From: Caldilineaceae bacterium
Lineage (GTDB): Bacteria > Chloroflexota > Anaerolineae > Caldilineales > Caldilineaceae
Direction of reading: 5' to 3'
Assembly (NCBI GenBank): GCA_022842065.1
Contig: JALHQH010000013.1
Location: 1-64,000, forward strand
DNA: 64,000 nucleotides
Below the pieces are notes generated by a model, which did not search any database, was not told the DNA's origin, and saw only the letters and a list, made by a program, of their open reading frames with translations. Position 1 is the first letter of the stretch. Each line of letters begins with the position of its first letter. Below are positions 26,026 through 34,244 of the stretch, piece after piece. The position numbers and the translations under genes are program-made.

Positions 26026-26736
26026 TCAACTCGTTTTTGCCTGAATCGCTTTACCCGTTGCACAACGAACCGCTTTCTGATGTTCATAACAATAGACCTG
26101 ACCACCAAACCGACCTGGATGGCTCAGGCAGTAGTCAACTACCTTGGGTGAAACAGCTTTTCCACAGGTCGCACAAGATGTCACATTCACCGTCGGTTGT
26201 GAAGCACCCGTCGGTGGAACGGTGACTTGGTCCGCCTTTGTTTGCCTGATCGCCAGCAACCGATCCGCTAGCCGGTCGCGATCCCACAGTTCGACCTTGT
26301 TTGCTGCGGCCAGTTTCTTTGCCTGTTGGCTATAGTAATTGTTTGTGACTACCATTGCGTTGTTACATTTGTAATATTCTTTGGCCGCCACTGCCTCTTG
26401 GATTGCTTTGACGCCAACGCTGCGATTATAGCGTTTGGCCTGAACCACCGTTTGCACACCATTTTTCTGGAGTACCAAATCAGCACCATAATCGCCTTGG
26501 TAGGGTGTGCGCGTCACTTGATAACCCAGTTTGCGAAACAGGATCTCCAGGTATTTCTCAAAATCCTCCCCACCCAGTTTATCCAGCTCCGCAATCCCAG
26601 ATTTGGCTAATCGCGTATTTTTGTACAACTTGAGCGATACTCTGACAAGAAAGAGGATGAGTATGAATAATAATGGAATCCGAAGCAGTATGATGAGCGG
26701 CCCAAATGCAGCGACTAGATCAATAATTGCGTCCAT
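26026..26736 (-). CDS. Membrane-anchored Mrr-like restriction endonuclease
   Basis: A 236-residue protein. A membrane segment (about residues 10-34, rich in Leu/Ile) is followed by an Mrr_cat domain. The PD-(D/E)xK core is D86 (YGADLVL) with QAK at 99-101 (VVQAKRYN) and the following VKAIQE helix. The C-terminus has a zinc-ribbon-like set of cysteines (CATC at 188-191, later C203 and C216). AAGGAG before the ATG at 26736 supports this start over one 21 bases earlier. It is convergent with darG. It could act in defence against foreign DNA, or be one of the widespread membrane Mrr-type proteins of unknown role. Confidence 0.82.
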   Translation of the reverse strand: MDAIIDLVAAFGPLIILLRIPLLFILILFLVRVSLKLYKNTRLAKSGIAELDKLGGEDFEKYLEILFRKLGYQVTRTPYQGDYGADLVLQKNGVQTVVQAKRYNRSVGVKAIQEAVAAKEYYKCNNAMVVTNNYYSQQAKKLAAANKVELWDRDRLADRLLAIRQTKADQVTVPPTGASQPTVNVTSCATCGKAVSPKVVDYCLSHPGRFGGQVYCYEHQKAVRCATGKAIQAKTS

Positions 26737-26976
26737 GAGAATAGCTCCTTGCCACAAAATAGCATTGTCAAGCTAAGCCGTGTCGACGGGACTCGTATAT
26801 CCGTCATTGCCTTTGCCTGCTTGACAAGATGAGGATCTTGAAAGACTTAGGTGATGCATCAATCACGACGCATAACCATCATTAGAGATATCGTAGCAAG
26901 GAAGAATAGCGTGATCTACCGCTAAATGGCTGAGTTCTTTATATCTTTTGGTGATGGGTCAGGGGTACTTTTGTCG

Positions 26977-28242
26977 TCAAACCTGATCTTCATGCCGCAC
27001 TTTGTGCCGCAACACCGGCATCACCGCCACGATCAACCCCGTTAACAGCCCGGCCAGCCCTGCCTGCACGCCCACGGTGAACGGGGCACCCATGCGTTCG
27101 GCGAGTAGACCGGTTTGTAGCTCGCCCGGCAGCCCGACCCCTTGGGTTAAGACGACGGTGCTCATCGCCCGCCCACGCATCTCGTCGCTGGCCGTGGTCA
27201 ACAGGATGACGCTGCGCATGGTGTGAAAGCCGGCCTGGCCCACGCCGGCACAGAAGAGCATGGTCCACGAGAGCGCATAGAAGGGTGAGAGGGCAAAGAT
27301 GACCAACGTGCCACACTCCAGCAGCGCGCCCAGCGTAAAGATCCAGTTGGGGCTGACCCGCCCGCGTAAGTGGTGGACGCCGTAGAGCCCGACAAAACTA
27401 CCCAGGCTATAACCGGTACTCAGCAGCCCCAGGCCGATTGGGCTGCTGGCCAATACATCGCGCGCAAAGACCGGCATCAGGCTGAGGGCAGGAAAGATCA
27501 GAATATTTAGCACCGCCGAGACCAAGGTGACCGCCAGCAGCAGGGGCTGTTGTGCAATGTAACGCACTCCTTGCCCCACCGCGTGCCAGAGGGTGCCTTT
27601 GGTGATGGCGACCGGTTGCGGAAATTCCTGGCGCGTCAGATCGATTAACAAGAGCAGATGGATCGCGGCCAGCAGGGTAAGCAGCCCAAAACCCGCGGCT
27701 GGCCCATAGCCGACTAAGAGCCAGCCGCCCACCAATGGCCCCACCCCGCCTAGCAACCCTTGCAGAAAATTTTCCAAGAGGGTCGCATTGGTGGTCTGTG
27801 CTTTGCCGACCAAATCTGGGGTGAGGGCGGCGCGCGCCGGCATGTCGATGGTCCAGGTCAGGCCAATCGTAAACATGAGGGCTAAGAGATGCCAGGGGGC
27901 CAACCAATCGCGTAACCAGAGCAGCAAGAGGCCCCCAAAGAGGGCCAGATGCAGCGCTTGGACCAGGACCATCGTTTTTCGGCGCCCCAAGAGGTCGCCA
28001 ATCGGCCCGGCGAAGAAACCAATCGACAGTTGCGCCGCCCGTCGCCAGAAGCTCAACATGGCAACGGCCAGTGCCGAATCGGTCAGCTCTAGCAGCAGCC
28101 AGCCGGCCGCCAACGTCCAGATCGCCAGCGACTGTTGCCAAAGGATCGTACTGATGAGCAACCGCCGGTAGTTGGGGATTGCCAGCGGCGTTAAAATGGT
28201 GCGCAAAGGCGGTGCAGACGAACGCCGATCAGACATTGACAA
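26977..28242 (-). CDS. MFS transporter
   Basis: A 421-residue major-facilitator membrane protein with about 12 hydrophobic helices. The loop 2-3 signature is GPIGDLLGRRKTMV, and a related sequence appears in the second half (GLYGVHHLRGRVSPN). It resembles the enterobactin-exporter/MFS_3 type group. The substrate is unknown, and flanking genes on both sides are unrelated. Confidence 0.85.
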   Translation of the reverse strand: MSMSDRRSSAPPLRTILTPLAIPNYRRLLISTILWQQSLAIWTLAAGWLLLELTDSALAVAMLSFWRRAAQLSIGFFAGPIGDLLGRRKTMVLVQALHLALFGGLLLLWLRDWLAPWHLLALMFTIGLTWTIDMPARAALTPDLVGKAQTTNATLLENFLQGLLGGVGPLVGGWLLVGYGPAAGFGLLTLLAAIHLLLLIDLTRQEFPQPVAITKGTLWHAVGQGVRYIAQQPLLLAVTLVSAVLNILIFPALSLMPVFARDVLASSPIGLGLLSTGYSLGSFVGLYGVHHLRGRVSPNWIFTLGALLECGTLVIFALSPFYALSWTMLFCAGVGQAGFHTMRSVILLTTASDEMRGRAMSTVVLTQGVGLPGELQTGLLAERMGAPFTVGVQAGLAGLLTGLIVAVMPVLRHKVRHEDQV

Positions 28243-28343
28243 TTACCATGGCCCGGGTTGATGTAGATCACGATCTTAGCGCACCCTGGGCAGAATGACA
28301 AACAACTGTATTTGCCTGGGTGTATCCCAGCAAAGGGGTAGAA

Positions 28344-28411
28344 AGGTGACAGTCACTGGGCGGAAACCGGTTTGTTTAACCGCAATCGCCCCTGCCCAGT
28401 GACTGTCACCT
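28344..28411. repeat. Perfect inverted repeat with gtgacagtcac core
   Basis: Two perfect 18-bp arms (aggtgacagtcactgggc and its complement) surround a 32-base loop. It lies in the 341-bp gap between divergent genes (28242 and 28584), which otherwise shows no gene. It is related to the repeat at 13706-13773. Confidence 0.85.
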
Positions 28412-28583
28412 CGACCGCGAAAATTGGGGACGCACCCCATTTGCCTTGTCGGTTCGTGTGCGTCAGGGCGCGGCTTACCCCAAAGTAAGATCCACCCTTT
28501 GCGTAACAGCGAATTGATTCACATTGACCAGCCGATGTACAATCAGCGCAACAACCCACCTACCCAACCCAAGGAGACCCATC

Positions 28584-30083
28584 ATGTCACAGCCGCGCGT
28601 TGCCATTGGCACGATCTTTACCGAATGTAACGAACTGGGCGGTATGCCGATTACGCTCGACTGGTTTGAACGCTATGAACTGTTGCGCGGTGATGCGATC
28701 TTGCGGCTCGAAGCCGGGGTCGCCGGGGGCATGTTACAAGTGCTGCGTGAACAGTCGATCACCCCGGTGCCACTACTCTATGCCGCCACTTGTCCAGGGG
28801 GACCACTCACTGCCGACTGTTACCAGACCTTGAAGCTGGAATTGTTAGCGGCCCTGCGCGCCAGCCTGCCGGTGGCTGGCGTGTTGCTGCCACTGCATGG
28901 GGCCGCCGTCGTCGAGGCGGTGGGTGACTTGGAAGGGGATCTGCTCCAGGCCGTGCGCAGTGTGATTGGGCCAGATATTCCCCTGGTGGCAACCTTGGAT
29001 TTGCACGCCCATGTGACCGCCGCCATGGTCCGCCACGCCGATGCGCTGATCGCCTGGGCAACCTATCCCCATGCTGATTCGTTTAGCACGGGGCAACGGG
29101 GGGCGCAACTGCTGGTCGATATTCTCACCGGCCGCTGTCGCCCGACGATGGCGATGGCCAAGGTGCCGGTGGTGACGAGTGCGATTCACGGCTCAACCCA
29201 CGGTGACGATCCCTTTGCCCAGCTCATGCGCCAGGCTAAGGCGTTGGAAGGGCGCAGCGGCGTGCTCTCGACCAGCCTGATCCTGGTCCAGCCCTACCTG
29301 GATCAGGCCGACATGGGCAGCGGTGCGATTGTCATCACCAATGACGATTTGCCCGCGGCCGTGGCCCATGCCGAGGAACTGGCCACTGCCTACTGGGCGC
29401 GCCGCTTTGACCTGGAACCACAAAGCTGGTCCCCGGCCGCCGCCATCGCCGCGGGACTAAATGTGGCGGGTGGGCCGGTCTTGCTGGTCGAAACCGCGGA
29501 TTGTTGTGGGGGTGGTGCGGCGGGTGACAGCATCGCCAGCTTGGCCGCCCTGTTGACTGCCGGCGTGACCGAACGCGCGCTGGTGCCGGTGGTCGATCCG
29601 GCGGCGGCGCAACAGTGTCATCAAGCGGGGGTGGGGGCAACGGTCACTTTGACCCTGGGCCATCAACAGGATCCGCGCTGGGGCCAGCCAATCCGCGTGA
29701 CAGGGCAGGTTGTGCGGGTAAGCGATGGGCGTTTCCGCTATGACGGTGGGATCTTTGCTGGGGTAGAGGGCAACATGGGACCAACCGCCGTGCTGGCGAT
29801 TGGCGCAATCGAAGTACTGATTACCAGCTATGCCACCTATGATTGGCGCGATGAGCAATTTCGCGCGCTGGCGCTGGAGCCACAGACGGCCAAGTTTATC
29901 GTCGCCAAAAACCCGATGAACTTTCGCCTGGCCTATGGTGACTACGCCCAAGCCACCTTTATCCTCGACACCCCCGGGCCAACACCACCGACGCTGCGCC
30001 ATGTCCCCTTTCAGAAACTCAAACGCCCCTACTTCCCCGTCGATACCGAGATCGAGGGGCTGACACCGACGATCTTGACGTGA
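28584..30083 (+). CDS. M81 family metallopeptidase (MlrC-like)
   Basis: A 499-residue protein of the DUF1485/MlrC group, whose founding member helps degrade microcystin peptides. Metal-binding features are D/H in LDLHAHVT and H in WATYPHADSF. Further typical segments are VLLPLHGAAVVE near the front and LVETADCCGGGAAGDS in the middle. The start at 28584 is set by AAGGAG 7 bases upstream. In other genomes such genes often neighbour peptide importers and amidohydrolases, like those at 1.3-6.9 kb, but here it stands alone. Confidence 0.85.
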   Translation: MSQPRVAIGTIFTECNELGGMPITLDWFERYELLRGDAILRLEAGVAGGMLQVLREQSITPVPLLYAATCPGGPLTADCYQTLKLELLAALRASLPVAGVLLPLHGAAVVEAVGDLEGDLLQAVRSVIGPDIPLVATLDLHAHVTAAMVRHADALIAWATYPHADSFSTGQRGAQLLVDILTGRCRPTMAMAKVPVVTSAIHGSTHGDDPFAQLMRQAKALEGRSGVLSTSLILVQPYLDQADMGSGAIVITNDDLPAAVAHAEELATAYWARRFDLEPQSWSPAAAIAAGLNVAGGPVLLVETADCCGGGAAGDSIASLAALLTAGVTERALVPVVDPAAAQQCHQAGVGATVTLTLGHQQDPRWGQPIRVTGQVVRVSDGRFRYDGGIFAGVEGNMGPTAVLAIGAIEVLITSYATYDWRDEQFRALALEPQTAKFIVAKNPMNFRLAYGDYAQATFILDTPGPTPPTLRHVPFQKLKRPYFPVDTEIEGLTPTILT

Positions 30084-30322
30084 TCGCGAGACTTTACTCA
30101 AGTCAGATTGCACAAGCGAGATAGTGAAACTCTGCTCAATGGCGGCGCTGTCGCAGACTAACTCCGTGGCTCGCGACATTACGGTTTTAGCTATGACAAA
30201 ATTTGATTATTGCCTGGAACTAATTGATAATTAAGGTGAATAGCAAGGAGTGGACATATCAGCCCAAACAACTAGACGATTTTTAATCGGCATCACCTCC
30301 GTAGTATCTGCTCAAGGAGTGG

Positions 30323-30376
30323 ATGTCAACAGCCGAACAGGTCGGTCGTGGTCCGAATCAACATATAGTTGTATAG
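30323..30376 (+). pseudogene. Possible N-terminal fragment of a DUF2188-like protein
   Basis: A 17-codon ORF (MSTAEQVGRGPNQHIVV, then TAG) directly behind AAGGAG. The phrase GRGPNQHIV recalls the start of small DUF2188 proteins, which usually continue with PH...GWAVK. The rest is missing, so this may be a truncated remnant or only a leader peptide. The call is tentative. Confidence 0.3.
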
Positions 30377-30438
30377 TCTCTTCCATCTTTCTTGTCTACG
30401 CCACATCCCTTGGAATCATGGCTAACGAATCACTTGAC

Positions 30439-30475
30439 CTGACCCCTCGGCATCAACCTGCCGGGGGTTTTTATT
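30439..30475 (+). terminator. Intrinsic terminator upstream of hsdM
   Basis: The stem cccctcggca / tgccgggggt with a short loop (tcaacc) is followed by tttttatt on the plus strand. It could end readthrough from upstream or act as an attenuator for the hsd operon. Confidence 0.7.
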
Positions 30476-30542
30476 ACATCGCCGATTGTCTGCCTAACCC
30501 TGGCTCATCCCAACGTTTTACATTTGTATACGCGATTATTCT

Positions 30543-32957
30543 ATGAACTTTTCTGTACACAACAAACTGATCTCCTTTATCTGGTCAATCGCCGATGATT
30601 GTCTGCGTGATGTCTATGTGCGCGGAAAATATCGCGATGTGATCCTACCAATGTTTGTCCTGCGCCGTCTTGACTGTCTGCTCGAGGCAACCAAGGATGC
30701 GGTCATGGCAGAAGTGCGCTTTCAACGCGAGGTGGCCGGGCTAACGATCCTCGATCCGGCCGGTCTGCGCGATGCGTCCAGCTATGTCTTCTATAACACG
30801 TCGCAGTGGACGTTGAAAGGACTGGTCGAGACAGCCTCGAATAACCGCCAGATCCTGGAGGCCAACTTCGGTGCTTATCTCGATGGCTTTAGTGACAACG
30901 TCAAGGAGATCATCGATAGCTTCTATCTGCGTAACCAGATCCGGCGCATGGTGCAGGCCGATGTGCTGCTCGATGTGTTGGAGAAGTTCACTAGTCCCTA
31001 TATCAACCTCAGCCCGCGCGATATTCTCGATCCCGATGGGCGCAGGTTACCTGCCTTAACCAATTTGGGCATGGGTTATGTCTTTGAGGAGTTGATTCGT
31101 CGCTTTAACGAAGAGAACAACGAAGAGGCGGGCGAGCACTTCACCCCTCGTGAGGTCATCGACTTGATGGTGCATCTGCTTTTTGTGCCGATTCAGGAAA
31201 AATTGCCGCCCGTGCTGACGATCTATGACGGCGCCTGTGGTTCCGGTGGAATGCTTACCGAATCACAGAACTTTATCACCGATCCCGAAGGCAAGATCCG
31301 CCACGACGGTGCCATCTATCTCTATGGCAAAGAGGTCAACCCAGAGACCTATGCTATCTGCAAGTCGGATATGATGATTAAGGGCAACGACCCTGAAAAT
31401 ATTAAGTTCGGCTCGACCCTGGCGACTAACGAATTTGGTGGTCTGCGATTCGATATCATGCTGGAAAACCCGCCCTATGGCAAGTCGTGGAAGACTGAGC
31501 AGCGGATCATCCTCGACGGCAAGGATGTACTTGACCCGCGCTTTCAGGTGCCACTCAAAGATTTCAACGGCGAACGTAAGATCGAGAATGCGATCCCGCG
31601 TTCATCCGATGGGCAACTGCTCTTTCTCATGGATATGGTGAGCAAGATGAAGCCGCTGAGTGCCAGCCCGCTTGGCTCCCGGGTGGCGTCGGTGCATAAT
31701 GGTTCGTCGCTCTTCACCGGTGATGCCGGCAGTGGGGAGAGCAACATCCGCCGCTACATCATAGAGAATGATTGGCTCGAAGCGATCATTCAACTGCCAC
31801 AGAATCTCTTTTACAACACCGGCATCTCGACCTATATTTGGCTGCTCTCCAACAACAAGGTGCCCCAGCGCCGTGGCAAGGTGCAACTGATCGACGCCTC
31901 GGAACTCTATCGCAAATTGCGCAAGAATCTGGGGGCCAAGAATTGTGAGTTTGCGCCGGAACATATTGACGCAATCACAGACATCTATCTGGCAATGGCC
32001 GAACAGAGAAGCGATCCAGCCGCGCCTGCCTTGAGCAATGGCAACGTCAGCAATGTCCAAGGGAACGGTGACGGTTCGTTGCCTATCCGCGCCAAGCTCT
32101 TCAACAACGCTGACTTCGGCTATTACAAAGTGACCATTGAACGACCGCTCCGGCTGGCCGCCCAATTTACGGCTGAACGTATCGCAACCCTGCGCTTTGC
32201 ACCTGGGCTGCAAGAGGTTATGGCGTGGGCCTATGCGCAGTGGGGTGATGCGATCTATGACGAGTTGACGGAGCACCAGCGTGAGATCGAGGAATATCTG
32301 GAACAAGCAGAGATCGAGCTGCCGCCCAAGAACAAGAAAGCACTTTTCAGCACCGCGACCTGGTTGGAGCAGCGCACGTTGCTAGCGACCGCCGCACAAC
32401 TCATGGCACAGGTAGGGCAGGCGCTGAGCATGGACTTCAACGCATTTGCGGTGCAGGTCGATGCTGCCATTGAGCTGGTGGGTGTCAAAGTATCGGCGAG
32501 CGATAAGAAACAGATCCTCAACGCCGTCAGTTGGCGTGATGAGAATGCCGCCAACGTGATCAAAAAGGTGCATCGGCTCAAGGGCGACAAGTTGGCGGCG
32601 CTGCTAGATGAGTTCGAGACAACGGAGGAACATCTGTCCGATTACGGCTATTGGCCATCTGATAAGGCTGGACAGTGGCTTGAGTATGAAACGGACAGCG
32701 ACCTGCGCGACACGGAGACCGTACCACTCACAGATGACATTCATGATTATTTCTTGCGCGAGGTGCGCCCCCATGTAGCCGATGCGTGGATCGCGCTCGA
32801 CAAGACGCAGATCGGCTATGAGATCAGCTTCAATAAATACTTCTACCAGCACACACCGCTCCGTTCTCTGGGGGAAGTGACCGCCGAGATATTGCAATTG
32901 GAGGCGGAGGCTGATGGGCTACTCAAGCGGCTGGTGAGTTTGGGGGAGACGCTGTAA
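30543..32957 (+). CDS. hsdM: Type I restriction-modification DNA methyltransferase subunit
   Basis: An 804-residue N6-adenine methyltransferase subunit. It has an N-terminal HsdM_N helical domain, then the SAM-binding motif DGACGSGG at 229-236 and the catalytic NPPY at 309-312. It is longer than classical HsdM (about 500-550 residues): a C-terminal extension of about 250 residues, partly helical and charged, follows the catalytic domain. The stop overlaps the hsdS start by one base (TAATG). Together with hsdS it forms the modification enzyme, and adding HsdR makes the restriction complex. Confidence 0.93.
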   Translation: MNFSVHNKLISFIWSIADDCLRDVYVRGKYRDVILPMFVLRRLDCLLEATKDAVMAEVRFQREVAGLTILDPAGLRDASSYVFYNTSQWTLKGLVETASNNRQILEANFGAYLDGFSDNVKEIIDSFYLRNQIRRMVQADVLLDVLEKFTSPYINLSPRDILDPDGRRLPALTNLGMGYVFEELIRRFNEENNEEAGEHFTPREVIDLMVHLLFVPIQEKLPPVLTIYDGACGSGGMLTESQNFITDPEGKIRHDGAIYLYGKEVNPETYAICKSDMMIKGNDPENIKFGSTLATNEFGGLRFDIMLENPPYGKSWKTEQRIILDGKDVLDPRFQVPLKDFNGERKIENAIPRSSDGQLLFLMDMVSKMKPLSASPLGSRVASVHNGSSLFTGDAGSGESNIRRYIIENDWLEAIIQLPQNLFYNTGISTYIWLLSNNKVPQRRGKVQLIDASELYRKLRKNLGAKNCEFAPEHIDAITDIYLAMAEQRSDPAAPALSNGNVSNVQGNGDGSLPIRAKLFNNADFGYYKVTIERPLRLAAQFTAERIATLRFAPGLQEVMAWAYAQWGDAIYDELTEHQREIEEYLEQAEIELPPKNKKALFSTATWLEQRTLLATAAQLMAQVGQALSMDFNAFAVQVDAAIELVGVKVSASDKKQILNAVSWRDENAANVIKKVHRLKGDKLAALLDEFETTEEHLSDYGYWPSDKAGQWLEYETDSDLRDTETVPLTDDIHDYFLREVRPHVADAWIALDKTQIGYEISFNKYFYQHTPLRSLGEVTAEILQLEAEADGLLKRLVSLGETL

Positions 32958-34234
32958 TGGCTGCCTTGCCGAAATATAACAGGTATAAAGATAGTGGTGA
33001 GGATTGGCTGGGTTCGGTTCCAGACCATTGGCAAGTTCTACGCGTCAAGAATATCTTTAGGTTAATTACTCAGCCTGCGCCAAAGAATAACAATGAAGAA
33101 TTGCTTTCCGTTTACTCAGATATTGGTGTAAAGCCAAGACGGGAGTTAGAAGAGCGGGGCAATAAGGCATCAACTACTGATAGTTATTGGTTGGTCAAAA
33201 GAGGTGATGTCATTGTTAATAAACTACTGGCCTGGATGGGCGCAATTGGCGTTTCAGATTATGAAGGAGTTACCAGCCCTGCATACGATGTATTAAGAGC
33301 ATACAAACCAGTCGAAAGCAAGTTTTATCACTATTTATTCCGCAACCCTATTTGTACTAGCAAGCTGAAACAGTACTCCAGGGGCATAATGGAGATGCGA
33401 CTGCGTCTATATTTTGACGAATTTGGTCATATTAGAATTCCTTACCCACCAATTGATGATCAATATAAGATAGTCACCTTCCTCGACCAGAAGACCGCCG
33501 AGATCGACGAAGCCATTGTCAAGAAACAGCGGCTCATCGAACTGCTGCAAGAGCAGAAGGCGATCCTCGTCAACCGTGCCGTCACCCAAGGACTCGATCC
33601 CAGCGTGCCGATGCGGGATAGTGGGGTGGCGTGGATTGGGGAAATTCCGGCGCATTGGCAAATCTCTCGTAGCAAGTGGTTGTTCAGGGTAAGAAATGAA
33701 CGTGCCCGTCCTGAAGATATACAGTTGTCAGCAACCCAGGCATATGGTGTGATTTCACAGCAAGAATATATGGACCGCGAAGGTCGGAGAGTGACTCAGA
33801 TAACAGAGCACCTGGACAAAAGGGCTCATGTTGAGGTTGATGATTTTGTGATTAGCATGCGTAGTTTTCAGGGTGGCCTGGAACGTGCCTGGGAATCTGG
33901 CTGCATTCGCTCATCGTATGTTGTCTTGGCACCATCGGCCCCAGTTAATGCCGATTTCTTTGCCTACCTATTCAAGTCACATTCTTATATCCAAGCGCTG
34001 CGTGCCACTGGGAACTTCATTAGAGATGGACAAGACTTGAATTTCAACAATTTCTCTATGGTCGACTTGCCACTTATTCCATTAAATGAGCAGCAAGCCA
34101 TCGCGGAATACCTGACTGAAACCGCTGCACGCGTGATGGATGCAGTTGCGTATATTCAGCATGAAATCGACTTGCTACGTGAATATCGTACAATTCTTAT
34201 TGCGAATGCCGTCACCGGCAGGATCAAAGTATGA
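32957..34234 (+). CDS. hsdS: Type I restriction-modification specificity subunit
   Basis: A 425-residue subunit with two target-recognition domains. Each begins with a matching phrase (DSGEDWLGSVPDHW at the N-terminus; DSGVAWIGEIPAHW near residue 220). Between them lies the conserved helical spacer FLDQKTAEIDEAIVKKQRLI (about 175-195). Base composition is mosaic: the recognition domains are AT-rich, while the spacer (about 33475-33660) is GC-rich like the chromosome, as expected from domain exchange. It overlaps hsdM by one base, and its stop lies 10 bases before the hsdR ATG. Confidence 0.92.
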   Translation: MAALPKYNRYKDSGEDWLGSVPDHWQVLRVKNIFRLITQPAPKNNNEELLSVYSDIGVKPRRELEERGNKASTTDSYWLVKRGDVIVNKLLAWMGAIGVSDYEGVTSPAYDVLRAYKPVESKFYHYLFRNPICTSKLKQYSRGIMEMRLRLYFDEFGHIRIPYPPIDDQYKIVTFLDQKTAEIDEAIVKKQRLIELLQEQKAILVNRAVTQGLDPSVPMRDSGVAWIGEIPAHWQISRSKWLFRVRNERARPEDIQLSATQAYGVISQQEYMDREGRRVTQITEHLDKRAHVEVDDFVISMRSFQGGLERAWESGCIRSSYVVLAPSAPVNADFFAYLFKSHSYIQALRATGNFIRDGQDLNFNNFSMVDLPLIPLNEQQAIAEYLTETAARVMDAVAYIQHEIDLLREYRTILIANAVTGRIKV

Positions 34235-34244
34235 GGAGACCCCC

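Larger units (their letters stand above)
30084..30542. other. Leader region before the type I R-M operon
   Basis: A 459-bp stretch with no confident gene. It contains two imperfect direct repeats 69 bases apart (caaggagtggacatatcagc and caaggagtggatgtcaacag), a very short ORF at 30323-30376 and an intrinsic terminator at about 30439-30475. Transcription entering from upstream would therefore be stopped before hsdM. Confidence 0.55.

Noticed and set aside
26026..28242. MFS transporter as part of the DarTG/Mrr defence module
   Set aside because: Proximity only; MFS exporters are common, and a 240-bp gap separates it from the Mrr-like gene.
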